Source of the DNA: Gemmatimonas phototrophica
GTDB taxonomy: Bacteria > Gemmatimonadota > Gemmatimonadetes > Gemmatimonadales > Gemmatimonadaceae
NCBI RefSeq assembly: GCF_000695095.2
Contig: NZ_CP011454.1
Location: 4,588,001-4,652,000 of the forward strand
Length of the DNA stretch: 64,000 nucleotides
Direction of reading: 5' to 3'
Part shown: in pieces, positions 28,401 to 36,763 of the stretch
Layout of the letters: every line of letters starts with the position of its first letter
How positions within the stretch are numbered: the first letter of the stretch is position 1
The notes under the pieces: generated by a model
Databases searched by the model: none
The model's input: only the letters and a program-made list of their open reading frames with translations
What the model was told of the DNA's origin: nothing
Made by a program: the position numbers and the translations under genes

Positions 28401-30211
28401 GCATTATCGATGACATTCTCGACTTTTCCAAGATCGAGGCCGGACGGATTGAGCTGGAACGAGTGGAAACCTCGATCGGCGAGATGCTCGACAGCCTGCA
28501 GACGGCGCTCACGCCCATGGCAGACGCCCGCGGCGTGGATGTCATGATCTACCAGGCGCCCGACGTGCCAGACCGAATCTTCACCGACGCCGTCCGCCTT
28601 CGGCAGATCTGCTACAACCTGGTGGGGAATGCCATCAAGTTCAGTGGTGGGCGACCGGAGCGGCGTGGCCGTGTGGCAGTCCGCGTGAGTCTGGCACAGG
28701 AGTCGCCGCTGCGGCTGCAGTTTGCCGTCCTCGACAATGGCATCGGCATGTCTCCCGACACCATTTCGCACCTCTTCACCTCCTTTACGCAGGCCGAACT
28801 CTCCACCACTCGGCGTTTTGGCGGAACCGGCTTGGGACTCGCCATCTGCAAGCGGTTGACCGAGCTGTTTGACGGCGACATTACGGTGAAAAGTGCCGAG
28901 GGTGTGGGCTCGACCTTTACCGTCACCCTCCCCTCAGACGCGGCGCCTGCGCTCCCCGACCGCATTCCTATCGATATCCGCGGCGTGGCGTGCGTCATCC
29001 TGCAGGACAGCGATACGCTGCACGAAGCTGACGATGTGGCCGCCTATCTGCGACACGCCGGCGCCGTGGTGACGATCGCGAAGGATTTCGCCGCCGCGCA
29101 TGCCGCGCTGCAGCAGGCCCCCAAGCCGGCCGTGTTCCTCCGTCATGCCGCACTCCACACACCACCTCAGGTGGAAGGCTTCAGCGACCGCGACGTACGC
29201 GCCTTGCACCTCACGGAAGGACGGCGACGCACAGCCCGTATCGTCGCCTCCAATCTCGTCACGCTCGATCGATATTTCCTGCGTGCGCGCAGCCTGCTCC
29301 GCGGCGTGGCCATTGCCGCCGGGCGGGCGTCTCCGGAGTTGCTGAAGGAAGATCTGCCCGTGCTACCGGTAACGCCGCGACGTGCCAATCCGCTCAGTGT
29401 GGAACAGGCGCGGGCGGCGGGGCGGCTCATTCTCGTGGCCGAGGATGATGAAGTGAATCAGAAGGTCATCCTGCAACAACTGGAGCTGCTGGGTTATACC
29501 GCCGAGATCGCCCGGCACGGGGTGGAGGCCATGAAGATGATGGAAGGGCAGCACTATGCGTTGCTGCTGACAGATCTTCACATGCCGCAAATGGATGGCT
29601 ACGAACTCACGCGGCGCGTGCGCGAACGCGAACAACGGAGCGGCGAGGAGCGCCACATCCCCATTGTGGCCCTCACCGCCAATGCGCTGCGTGGGGAAGA
29701 ACTGCGCGCACGCGACCTGGGGATGGATGACTTTCTCACCAAGCCGGTGCTGCTCTCGGTGCTGAAAACCGCGCTGGCCCAGTATGTGGCCCCGGCCACG
29801 GAGCTTGCAGAAGGCGCATCCGGAACACCGCAACACACCCCCGCCGTCAGCGCCAGCTTACCTTCCCGGGCACAACTGCCGACACTCGATATTGCCGTCC
29901 TGCAAGGACTCGTTGGGGAAGATCCACACGTAACAACGGATTTTCTGACGGAGTATCGGGGGAACACCAATCGGTTAGCTTCCGAAATCCGTCTGGCGCT
30001 CACGCAGGGAGACCTCGCCACGGTGAGCGCGGCCTGTCACAAGCTCAAGTCTTCGTCGCGGGCGGTTGGCGCTTTGTCGCTCGGTGAATTCAGCCACCGA
30101 ATGGAACAGGCGGCACGGAATCGCGATGTGGATTTGGTCCACCGGCTCGCCACGGACTTCGAACCGGAAGTTGGCGCCGTCATGTTCGCCCTGACTCAGG
30201 CACTCCCGTGA
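25463..30211 (+). CDS. Large hybrid sensor histidine kinase (sensor-PAS-GAF-PAS-HisKA-HATPase-REC-Hpt)
   Basis: The 1582-aa membrane sensor has a helix at about 27-46, a periplasmic sensing domain and a second helix at about 302-322. PAS follows (about 350-460, with TDGFVVLDINGRFMDVND), then a GAF domain (about 475-630) and further PAS regions (about 650-900). HisKA carries MSHEIRTPLNG with phospho-acceptor His939, and the HATPase follows with an N-box at NAIKFSGG (about 1056) and FGGTGLGLAI. A degenerate receiver-like segment comes next, then a full receiver with Asp1371 (LTDLHMPQMDG), and a C-terminal Hpt domain with His1526 (CHKLKSS). A full His-Asp-His relay is therefore present in one chain. 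The next gene overlaps by 4 nt and encodes a REC-EAL protein, the obvious phosphate recipient. The start used is ATG at 25463; alternatives are ATG 25469 and 25487. Confidence 0.92.
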   Translation: MPMPTPSPMLPPAALGAASRTTLTRRLGIWLTLVIALCMVAAITSYRRYAAGVRNSTEALLESLARARATAIRSHLDERIADAWVFARRDKLIQAFGDGRGVPTEPYAGELRQALDDVAGAYGYHNLMVFGRNGQTMAQLRTDTLEAREKQALANAMTSGRAQPILLHVSPEGIMEYGVVAPIWAGRENVGPADGALYLVLDVDTRLVPLLKDGVPSASYQSLLLQLDGDSAIAFVTGNRQTDRMTRPIQVSAAASDRLRRSIDAEDFAGVPVIRGLAPVLRTPWTVVAKIDREEAEAPIRVAATAIALAFLLLIALATAVTSSVGRSQRLKVIEDNERLALRTLRVVQTSTDGFVVLDINGRFMDVNDALCAITGYSRSELLALSLADVKVVDDPREVGAALDRIRNGINERYVTRWRHKNGQVIDLDVSATFIDDETGGRYYAFVRDITESLASRRRLERVNQLYAFLNHASEALFKTRDRQDALKLVCDISVNEGGFPLAWVGAVDEQRQVVTPVVAAGNAAEYAESITITLDPALSTSHGPTGRCITERRSVVVDEYGADDSTRPWSKVAASYGLRSAAALPVFVDGKPVAALMLYHSVPGAFDAEMVTLLEEISRILGLVLQGIDTEQRRVAEQDRRRRSEERFRNHFESLPIATYVVQEATGKVQRVNRAFLNLFGYESYEIPTLEASFERFFVDPVYRAQSFEVFRRDFSELTPGSTPRRSREYTIRCRDGSERVVQAIVTRAADELIIGWVDLSELRHSQDMLREAQRIARLGSWSYDFRTRVRELSDDTIDLFDLDRAGNNTEDMMRRAFTPDDLDRLQSEFFRAIREHDVYEVTVPVLTRKQERRYALIRARVAYDDRSVPIRATGSAQDVTAQMEASNELTRYRELLEERVAQRTEALAAANSKLEKALGEADTANRAKSAFLAVMSHEIRTPLNGVIGMAEVLTQSPLPPRDAEAVRVIRGSAINLLGIIDDILDFSKIEAGRIELERVETSIGEMLDSLQTALTPMADARGVDVMIYQAPDVPDRIFTDAVRLRQICYNLVGNAIKFSGGRPERRGRVAVRVSLAQESPLRLQFAVLDNGIGMSPDTISHLFTSFTQAELSTTRRFGGTGLGLAICKRLTELFDGDITVKSAEGVGSTFTVTLPSDAAPALPDRIPIDIRGVACVILQDSDTLHEADDVAAYLRHAGAVVTIAKDFAAAHAALQQAPKPAVFLRHAALHTPPQVEGFSDRDVRALHLTEGRRRTARIVASNLVTLDRYFLRARSLLRGVAIAAGRASPELLKEDLPVLPVTPRRANPLSVEQARAAGRLILVAEDDEVNQKVILQQLELLGYTAEIARHGVEAMKMMEGQHYALLLTDLHMPQMDGYELTRRVREREQRSGEERHIPIVALTANALRGEELRARDLGMDDFLTKPVLLSVLKTALAQYVAPATELAEGASGTPQHTPAVSASLPSRAQLPTLDIAVLQGLVGEDPHVTTDFLTEYRGNTNRLASEIRLALTQGDLATVSAACHKLKSSSRAVGALSLGEFSHRMEQAARNRDVDLVHRLATDFEPEVGAVMFALTQALP

Positions 30212-31425
30212 AGTTGCTGCTCCTCGACGACGAATCCTTCGCCCTGCGATTGCTGACACACCAGCTGACCAAGCTGGGGTTCACGGAAATCGTGTCGTTT
30301 GACGAGCCCGCGCGGGCACTCGACGTGCTGGAGCAGGATGTCCACTGCGCGGATATGGTGCTGCTCGACCTGCAGATGCCCGGGATCGACGGCATCGAAT
30401 TCATCCGACACCTCGCCCGTTTGCGTTTCCACGGCGGGTTGGTGCTGGTCAGCGGCGAAGATGAACGCATTCTGCAGACCGCGCGTCGCCTGGCCGAAGC
30501 GCACCAGCTGGATGTGCGGGGGGCCGTCCACAAACCGGTGGCCCCGGCGGCGCTGTCAGCCATGCTGGGGCCGGCCGAGAGCACGCGTCGTGGCCCCACA
30601 CCGGTGCACAATCCCGCCGTACCGGCGACCGCCTATACACCCGAGCGCATCGCCGCCGGGATTGCCGCCGGTGAATTCGTCAACGTGTACCAACCCAAGG
30701 TCCGTCTCGCCGACGGCGAAGTGACCGGGGTCGAAACGCTGGTGCGCTGGCAGCACCCCACCGACGGATTGGTGATGCCATCGCAGTTCATTGAGCTGGC
30801 CGAAGAGCACGGGCTCATTGATCCGCTCACCCGTACGATTCTCGTCAACGCCCTGGAACAAGGCAAACGCTGGCGACTGGAGGGACGCGAACTGCACGTC
30901 GCCGTCAATATCTCCATGGAAAGCCTGTCCACGCTGGAATTCCCGGATTTCGTCGCCGCCATGGTGCGGGCCGCTGGTATCCCGCCGCATTTGCTGGTCC
31001 TCGAAGTCACCGAAAGCCGACTCATGAAGAATCCGCTCGCGGTGCTCGATGTCCTCACGCGCATGCGCCTCAAGCACGTGGGGCTCTCCATTGACGATTT
31101 CGGCACCGGCCATTCGTCGTTGGCCCAGTTGCGCGATATCCCCTTCGATGAACTCAAGGTGGATCGTCGTTTTGTGCACCAGGCCCACGCCGATAGCGCG
31201 ACCCGCACCATTCTGGAAGCAAGCCTCGGCATTGCCCGGCAACTTGGCATGCGGTCCGTCGCCGAAGGCGTCGAACTGCAGTCGGACTGGGATCTCCTGC
31301 GCGAACTGGGATGTGATGTCGCGCAGGGATACTTCGTGGCCAGACCCATGCCCGCCGCCGCCTTCACCAAATGGTTCGGTGAATGGGAAACTCGGCGGCA
31401 GGCGCTGCGCCCGTCGGTGGCCTGA
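30208..31425 (+). CDS. REC-EAL response regulator, c-di-GMP phosphodiesterase
   Basis: The 405-aa protein has an N-terminal receiver domain (DDE acidic pocket at about 7-9, phospho-acceptor Asp54 in LLDLQMPG) and a C-terminal EAL domain (about 150-395). The catalytic set looks complete: E-T-L in place of E-A-L (GVETLVRW), VNIS, EVTES, IDDFGTGHSS, KVDR and AEGVE, so hydrolysis of c-di-GMP is expected. It starts with GTG inside the kinase stop (GTGA overlap), which couples translation to the upstream hybrid kinase. The architecture resembles VieA-type regulators without the HTH domain. It is convergent with the lipoprotein gene at 31431. Confidence 0.93.
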   Translation: MKLLLLDDESFALRLLTHQLTKLGFTEIVSFDEPARALDVLEQDVHCADMVLLDLQMPGIDGIEFIRHLARLRFHGGLVLVSGEDERILQTARRLAEAHQLDVRGAVHKPVAPAALSAMLGPAESTRRGPTPVHNPAVPATAYTPERIAAGIAAGEFVNVYQPKVRLADGEVTGVETLVRWQHPTDGLVMPSQFIELAEEHGLIDPLTRTILVNALEQGKRWRLEGRELHVAVNISMESLSTLEFPDFVAAMVRAAGIPPHLLVLEVTESRLMKNPLAVLDVLTRMRLKHVGLSIDDFGTGHSSLAQLRDIPFDELKVDRRFVHQAHADSATRTILEASLGIARQLGMRSVAEGVELQSDWDLLRELGCDVAQGYFVARPMPAAAFTKWFGEWETRRQALRPSVA

Positions 31426-31430
31426 GCGCC

Positions 31431-31997
31431 TTACGGCGCGATCGTGAAGGCGAACGACACGTCGATGTCCGTCTCGCCGGTGCACGACGTGGCCGAGGCC
31501 ACCTTGGGGGCGTCGTCATAGTGGCAGAGCACCACGCGCGTGGTGCCGGCGGTCGCCGTGCCACCCACGACCTTGCTGAACCGCAGTCCCAACGGACGGT
31601 TCTGGCCATCCACATCCGTCGTCGTCACCGTCACGCCGGTACCGGTCACGGTGAAGAACACCCGGTGCTCCTCGGCCTCTTCCTCTACTTCTTCGGTGAT
31701 GTCCTCCACGGGGTTCGCGAGCCGATTCTCGAACTTCACCGTGCCCGTATAGGTCACGCCACGCGCGAGCGCGGGAATGGCCACCTGTGCGCTGGGCGCC
31801 GTGGGGCCATTGCCATCGGCATCGTCAATGTAGGTCGTAAGCGCCGTGCCACCCGCCGCCGGCGTCAGGGTGAGACTGACGCGGGAAATGACTTCAGACT
31901 CTCCGCCGGGCGCCGTGGTGGAATCACCGCAGGCAGCAAGGGACACCAGAACACCGGAACCAAGCGCCATCCAACGGCGAGTCGAGAGCTTCAACAT
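31431..31997 (-). CDS. Lipoprotein paired with a TonB receptor
   Basis: The 188-aa protein has a signal peptide ending in a clear lipobox (VLVSLAAC, Cys about 23), then GDSTTAPGGES. The mature part has repeating TLTLTP, TYIDDADGNGP and an acidic stretch, EDITEEVEEEAEEH, followed by VFFT. This EEV-EEAEEH pattern with a DADGNG motif is like lipoproteins I recall next to TonB receptors in Bacteroidota, some labelled type 1 periplasmic binding fold. The acidic and His residues would suit metal binding. It lies 32 nt downstream of the TonB receptor gene on the same strand. GGAG lies 7 nt before the ATG. Function is inferred from the neighbour. Confidence 0.85.
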   Translation of the reverse strand: MLKLSTRRWMALGSGVLVSLAACGDSTTAPGGESEVISRVSLTLTPAAGGTALTTYIDDADGNGPTAPSAQVAIPALARGVTYTGTVKFENRLANPVEDITEEVEEEAEEHRVFFTVTGTGVTVTTTDVDGQNRPLGLRFSKVVGGTATAGTTRVVLCHYDDAPKVASATSCTGETDIDVSFAFTIAP

Positions 31998-32029
31998 GCT
32001 GTTCTCCAGGAAGAGAGAGGAAGGCCCGT

Positions 32030-34375
32030 TCAGAAGGGCATGGTGACACGGAACACGACATCGCGCCCCGCATCGTTGACAAACAGCCGATAGCGGCTGA
32101 GGTAATCCCGGTAGCGGGTGTTGAGCGCGTTGTTCACCGAGAGCGAGACATCGGTGCGGCGCCCCAGCAGCATGAAGGACCGTGTACCGGCCTCCAGCTG
32201 CAGCACCCCGTATCCGGCGGTGGGGAGTGTATAAATGGTGCCGTTGGGCACCCCGTCCTGTTCACGGACCAGCAACGCGCCGGCCCCCACAAACCACTGT
32301 CCCAGCGACGGGCGCGTTCCCATCAGCCGCGCGGACAGATTGATGCGATCGGCCGGCATGTCGAACAGCGGTTCGCCAGAAGCCACATTCGTCCCGCGTA
32401 CCACGGTGCCATTGGCGAGCAACTGCACGCGCGCGTGCGGCGCATACGACGACGACAGTTCCACGCCTCGCAGTCGTGAATCCGCCTGCGTGTACCGATA
32501 CCCCGGAAATGCCCCGCGAATGGTGAGCACGGGTTGTGTGGGCTGCAGATAGATGAAGCCGGACACGGTGTTCGAATACGCCGCCGCATCGAACTGCAGC
32601 TGCGATCCGCGATAGCGCAGCGCGCCCTCTATACCCTGCGACACTTCGGCGTTCAGTCGTGCGTCGCCAAGCTCGTACTGCGCCGTTCCGTGGTGCACAC
32701 CCTGCGCATAGCGCTCGTTGACCGTTGGCGGACGCCATGCGCGCGCCACACGCACCGACACATCCAACCCGTCGCGCACCAGATAGGCGGCGCCCAGCGA
32801 GCCGGCCATGTTGCGCCACGAGCGTGTGCCCGCCGCGCTCCGGATCCCCGCATCGGCAAAGGGCAGCGTGGTTTGCGAGATGAGATCGCCGCGCACACCA
32901 GTCAGCAGCGTGAAACGACCCAGCCCCAGCTCCTCCTGCGCGTACACCGCGCCCTGCCAGAGATCGTAGCCGGGAATGAGAAACGCCTTCCCCAACGTCT
33001 GATTGCCTTGCGCGAGGGCACTGGTGCCCACCGTGCCGCGCCATCCCTTTACGCGCGCGTGTGTCCAGCGCACATCCAGGGAATTGCTGAACAGCTTGAG
33101 ATTGAACGCCGCCTCATCGCGAAAGCGCAGCGGCCCGTGATTGTCGTATTCGCGGCGGTGGTTGTACTGCAACCCGTACACCACTTCCAGCGACGCATCA
33201 TTGGCCAGCGTGCGCACGGTGCGCAGGCGCATGGTGGTGTGCGCCACTCGCTGATTGGGACGCCCGATGTCGTAGCTGAACGCCGAGTCGCGGGGCGCGG
33301 TGGTCATGGCGCGCTGGAGATCGTCGGCGTTCCCCACGTGCGCCTGACGCAGCACGCCCAGCTCCGTCGCAAAGCGCGTCAGCGACAGTTCGGCGCGCCC
33401 CCAATCGCGACGTACGCCCAGCGCCACGCTGCCGTTCAGCTCCCGAAAGCCCGTATTGGACAGGAAGTAGTCGGGCGCGCCACCGTTGCCCGCCACCCGT
33501 GACGTCAATCGCACGCGGTAGCCCACGGCGCCAATCGCGGGCAATGGGAGATTGGCCCCCTGCGCTCCCAGCGACAGGGCGCCCTGTCGGCTGTTGGAGA
33601 AGGTATTGAGAGCGACCGTGCCGTGCAGGCCGCCCGTGTCGGGGAGGGTGGGCGTATCCACACGGACCACGCCGCCCAAGGCATCCGCGCCGTAAAGCAC
33701 CGTGGCAGCACCGCGTACCACGCTCACCGCATCGGCTTCAAAGCTGTCGATGTTGGGCGCATGCTCCGTGCCCCACTGCTGGTCTTCCTGACGCAGTCCG
33801 CTGTTCATCACCAGCACGCGCTGCGAGTTGAGCCCGCGAATGACCGGCTTGGCGATGCTGGGACCAAACTGAATGACGGCAACGCCAGGCAGGTTCTTGA
33901 TCGTCTCGCCCAACGTCTGTCCGCGCGTGGCCGCCAGCGCCTGCGCATCCAGCGTGGTGGTCGCCGTCACGCGCGCCAGCGGTTCTCGCACGGTATCAGC
34001 CCGTACCGCCACCTCCTGCAGCACGGTGGCAGCCAGTTCGAGATGCACAGTGATGAGGCGATCGGCCTGTCGCAGGTCAACGTCTTGCATGAAGGGCGCA
34101 AAGCCCAGCGCGCGCACGTTGAGCGTCACCATCTGGGCCGGCAGGTCGCGCATGTCAAAGCGCCCGTTGCCGTCGCTGCGCTGACGCGCCGTGCGCGCCT
34201 GCCAGGTGACCACCACCTCGGCGTCGCGCACCGGTTTCCCCGAGGCCGCCGACTCCACCACCCCGTGGATGTGGCGCAGTTCGCCGTGCGTGTCCTGGGC
34301 ACGCGCCGCGCGGACCACCAGAAGACTGGGGGCCGCAAGCAACAACCGGGCGAGTGCTCGATAAGGGATTCTCAT
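32030..34375 (-). CDS. TonB-dependent outer-membrane receptor
   Basis: From the ATG at 34375, the 781-aa protein begins with a signal peptide (MRIPYRALARLLLAAPSLLV ending ARA-QDT). A carboxypeptidase-like regulatory domain follows (HGVVESAASGKPVRDAEVVV, about 30-115), then the plug (LGETIKNLPGVAVIQFG, IRGLNSQRVLVMNSG, VVRGAATVLYGADALGGVVRV) and a 22-strand-type barrel ending in a terminal aromatic, VVFRVTMPF. Longer starts at 34456 (GTG) would overlap queD and have no signal logic. A Fur/Zur-type palindrome overlaps the chosen start. With the acidic lipoprotein behind it, metal or metallophore uptake is likely; the substrate is unknown. Confidence 0.92.
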   Translation of the reverse strand: MRIPYRALARLLLAAPSLLVVRAARAQDTHGELRHIHGVVESAASGKPVRDAEVVVTWQARTARQRSDGNGRFDMRDLPAQMVTLNVRALGFAPFMQDVDLRQADRLITVHLELAATVLQEVAVRADTVREPLARVTATTTLDAQALAATRGQTLGETIKNLPGVAVIQFGPSIAKPVIRGLNSQRVLVMNSGLRQEDQQWGTEHAPNIDSFEADAVSVVRGAATVLYGADALGGVVRVDTPTLPDTGGLHGTVALNTFSNSRQGALSLGAQGANLPLPAIGAVGYRVRLTSRVAGNGGAPDYFLSNTGFRELNGSVALGVRRDWGRAELSLTRFATELGVLRQAHVGNADDLQRAMTTAPRDSAFSYDIGRPNQRVAHTTMRLRTVRTLANDASLEVVYGLQYNHRREYDNHGPLRFRDEAAFNLKLFSNSLDVRWTHARVKGWRGTVGTSALAQGNQTLGKAFLIPGYDLWQGAVYAQEELGLGRFTLLTGVRGDLISQTTLPFADAGIRSAAGTRSWRNMAGSLGAAYLVRDGLDVSVRVARAWRPPTVNERYAQGVHHGTAQYELGDARLNAEVSQGIEGALRYRGSQLQFDAAAYSNTVSGFIYLQPTQPVLTIRGAFPGYRYTQADSRLRGVELSSSYAPHARVQLLANGTVVRGTNVASGEPLFDMPADRINLSARLMGTRPSLGQWFVGAGALLVREQDGVPNGTIYTLPTAGYGVLQLEAGTRSFMLLGRRTDVSLSVNNALNTRYRDYLSRYRLFVNDAGRDVVFRVTMPF

Positions 34376-34398
34376 TACCCTCGAAGGATAATGAGAAT
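34368..34398. promoter_or_regulatory. Fur/Zur-like palindrome at the TonB receptor start
   Basis: ATTCTCATTA and TAATGAGAAT form a perfect 10-bp inverted repeat with an 11-nt centre. The right half lies in GATAATGAGAATGA, close to the Fur-box pattern GATAATGATAATCATTATC. It overlaps the receptor ATG, so repressor binding would block the gene directly. Metal regulation of the receptor-lipoprotein pair is the natural inference. Which regulator (Fur, Zur or other) cannot be told. Confidence 0.6.
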
Positions 34399-34431
34399 GA
34401 CGCATCATGTAAGGGGGGAATCCCCCCAAGC

Positions 34432-34815
34432 CTACCGGGCCCCGCGGTACTCGCACCCTGAGGTACAGGTCTCCCGAACCACGACCGCGCTCAGCAATGG
34501 CAACACGGGGTGGAGGCGTTCCCAGATCCAGACCGCCAGCACTTCGCTGGTGGGATTCTCGAGTCCGGGGATGTCATTGAGGTAGTGATGATCCAGCTGA
34601 TCATACAGTGGCTTGAAGGCCGCTTTGATATCGGCAAAGTCCATCACCCATCCCAGCGTGGGATCGAGCGGCCCCCGCACGCGGATTTCCAGCCGAAATG
34701 AATGCCCATGCAGGCGGGCACACTTATGCCCCGGTGGCACATGGGGGAGCCGATGGGCCGCCTCAATGGTGAACTCCTTGTACAGCTCCATGGGGGCAGT
34801 AGGGGGCGTCGACAT
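34432..34815 (-). CDS. queD: QueD, 6-carboxytetrahydropterin synthase
   Basis: QueD converts dihydroneopterin triphosphate to 6-carboxy-tetrahydropterin in queuosine/7-deazaguanine synthesis. The product has [20 protein letters not shown], then [11 protein letters not shown] (zinc His set with the first AHRL), [21 protein letters not shown] and [14 protein letters not shown], all in family order, and ends with the short tail [11 protein letters not shown]. The start is uncertain: ATG 34815 (used, about 127 aa) or 34791 (MELYKEFT); the upstream extension to 34890 is not family-like. Another gene of the same pathway, queF, lies 20 kb away at 55488. Confidence 0.9.
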   Translation of the reverse strand: MSTPPTAPMELYKEFTIEAAHRLPHVPPGHKCARLHGHSFRLEIRVRGPLDPTLGWVMDFADIKAAFKPLYDQLDHHYLNDIPGLENPTSEVLAVWIWERLHPVLPLLSAVVVRETCTSGCEYRGAR

Positions 34816-34928
34816 GCCGAAACATAACGCGGGCCCGCGACGGCCAGACAGCAGGTAAGTTGCACCCTCGTCCCGCCTCCCGAGCTCCAAGCGGGGGCCG
34901 CCCGTCGCGCTTTCAGTGGTCTCTCTTC

Positions 34929-35810
34929 ATGTCGCGTTTCCGTGTTGTCCTCTCCGGCCTGCTCCTGGGGCTCGCCGCCTGCGCCGGCTCCACCGCTGCC
35001 CCGGCACCTGATGTCACGCCGGTGCAGCTCGCACCAGCGGACACCGCACCACTGCGCCCCGCCGATGGCTTGCCCGCCACATTCCACGACGCCTTCGCCG
35101 CCGCAGATGCGCGCGCGCGCGCGGTCGCGTACTGGATGCAGTGCGTCCCCACCGTCGCACGTCTGCGCGCCGGCGGCACCTTTGGCCCCGCCGCCCGGGC
35201 GCCGCGTGGCATCATCTGTGTGCGCACTACTGAGGGCGTGCCCATTGGTGGCGTGTACAATGTGGACAGCAACTTCACGGCGCTGCGCGGCGTGCGATTC
35301 ATTCGCCTCACCGATCGCGCCCCGCACACCGACGCATTGGATACCGTGCCGCTGCTCCGTGCACTTCATCTGGCGCGCAATGTCAGTGCGCAGGTTGCGC
35401 CCGCCTGGCGTCAGCGCAACCGGCCGTACACGGTCGTTCCGCTCGTGCTGGCGGGCCCACGCCTTGAAGCCTGGGTCATTCCGCGGGCCACCAAGGCGCG
35501 CAGCCTCGTCACCGGTGGCGACATGGGCTTCAGCGCCACCGTTACGTCCACACTGACGCCGCTGCTGCTCGACGATCGCAGCGCCACCTGGACGCAGCTC
35601 AACCTCGCCCCCACGGGCCCGGTGCGGATCTACAGCAGCACTCGCGAGGTACCCGCCGTGACCGATCTCGCCTCCGTGCGATACCACGCCGAACTCGGAC
35701 GCACCGTCACCGTCAGCACCCCCGCGGCCATCAGCACCCTCGCACGAGGATTCGATCCGGGAACGGGATCATCGTTCACCTGGACACACCGGCCGGTGGC
35801 GAGAGAGTGA
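34929..35810 (+). CDS. Lipoprotein of unknown function
   Basis: The 293-aa product begins MSRFRVVLSGLLLGLAAC, a lipoprotein signal with LAAC lipobox, followed by an Ala/Pro/Thr-rich linker (about 19-45). A region then contains YWMQCVPTVARLRAG and RGIICVRTTEGVPIGGVYNV, whose two Cys could form a disulfide. No known domain is recognised. It is divergent from queD, and its TGA stop lies in the left arm of a perfect palindrome (35808-35868) shared with the convergent membrane-protein gene. Confidence 0.8.
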   Translation: MSRFRVVLSGLLLGLAACAGSTAAPAPDVTPVQLAPADTAPLRPADGLPATFHDAFAAADARARAVAYWMQCVPTVARLRAGGTFGPAARAPRGIICVRTTEGVPIGGVYNVDSNFTALRGVRFIRLTDRAPHTDALDTVPLLRALHLARNVSAQVAPAWRQRNRPYTVVPLVLAGPRLEAWVIPRATKARSLVTGGDMGFSATVTSTLTPLLLDDRSATWTQLNLAPTGPVRIYSSTREVPAVTDLASVRYHAELGRTVTVSTPAAISTLARGFDPGTGSSFTWTHRPVARE

Positions 35811-35868
35811 GAGACTGAGATCTCCGAATCGCACCTCAGACTCGCGATTCGGAGATCTCAGTCTCTCA
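35808..35868. terminator. Perfect 25-bp palindrome carrying both stop codons of two convergent genes
   Basis: Arms 35808-35832 and 35844-35868 are exact reverse complements with an 11-nt loop; the arms contain GAGATCT and GCGATTCGGAG. The TGA of the plus-strand lipoprotein (35808-35810) and the TGA of the minus-strand membrane protein (35866-35868) are the outer ends of the arms. A bidirectional terminator is the simplest role. The arm sequence recurs in part near 55466-55496 and 7621-7650. Confidence 0.8.
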
Positions 35869-36597
35869 GTTCACCGCCGTCAGCCAGCTCGCAAATCTCG
35901 CAAACAGGTCTGATGTCGCCAGCGGTCCCATGATCCCCTGCCAGAGCACGAAGAACACCAATGTGCCTGCGTAGGGCCACTCGCGAATCCCCGCCCGACG
36001 GTCGCTCAGGTACAGCGCCAGCAGGCTCGCCTCCACCAGCACCATGGTGGCATGCACGGCGGCAAAGGGCGACATGCCCATCCCCCACATGAAGAACCGC
36101 CCCAGGCCCGGGGCGAGCCCCAGAAACGCGGTGGAGGCCAGACAACGGCCGTGCATCGCCGGGCGACGCACATTGGCCAGCGCCACACTGAACAGCACCA
36201 CAAACCAGAACAGCGCGCCCACGTCGTACGCCCCCAGAAACGCCACCACCGGTCGCGCCTCGGGCACCGCCATCGCCTTCAGCATCACCCGCATCATGGG
36301 AATCGCGGTCAGCACCATCAGCAACGCCAGCGGAATCCCCAGCATCGCCACGCGCCGGTGCCACGCGCGCTGCTTCCGCTCTATCAGCCACGCCTGACCT
36401 ATCAGCAACAGCAACCAGCCAAACGACACCATGCCGTGGGCCGTATGTGCCAGATCATGCGTGCCCAGACGCGTCACGAATGAGGGCCAGAACCCCAGGG
36501 TCGTCAGCAGCAGCAGCCCCGTGATCCACCACATCGCATATCGATGCAGCGGCACCGGCGCCCCCGGCGCCGTCAAAGGCAGCGTCGCAGTGGTCAT
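35866..36597 (-). CDS. Polytopic membrane protein of unknown function
   Basis: The product is about 243 aa with roughly seven membrane helices, for example YAMWWITGLLLLTTLGFWPS, TAHGMVSFGWLLLLIGQAWL, LGIPLALLMVLTAIPMM, GAYDVGALFWFVVLFSVAL and GTLVFFVLWQGIMG. His residues occur near membrane helices (HDLAHTAHG, about residue 45, and HATMVLVEA), which could bind heme or metal; this is speculation. The start is taken at ATG 36597 (MTTATLPL), not the longer 36663. It is divergent from arsD, but its helices do not resemble ArsB or Acr3 arsenite pumps. Confidence 0.8.
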   Translation of the reverse strand: MTTATLPLTAPGAPVPLHRYAMWWITGLLLLTTLGFWPSFVTRLGTHDLAHTAHGMVSFGWLLLLIGQAWLIERKQRAWHRRVAMLGIPLALLMVLTAIPMMRVMLKAMAVPEARPVVAFLGAYDVGALFWFVVLFSVALANVRRPAMHGRCLASTAFLGLAPGLGRFFMWGMGMSPFAAVHATMVLVEASLLALYLSDRRAGIREWPYAGTLVFFVLWQGIMGPLATSDLFARFASWLTAVN

Positions 36598-36763
36598 GGA
36601 GAGCGTAGACGGGAGTGAGGGGAGAGGAAGCCGCCGAACAAGGCACATGCCCTGCGACAACAAGAAAAAGCTACTGGAAAATTGCCATACCTGTCATATG
36701 TGGCTGTCCGCATATAAGTTTCCCGTAGTAGCTGCGCCAGCACACCGCACACCCGGAGTCCCG

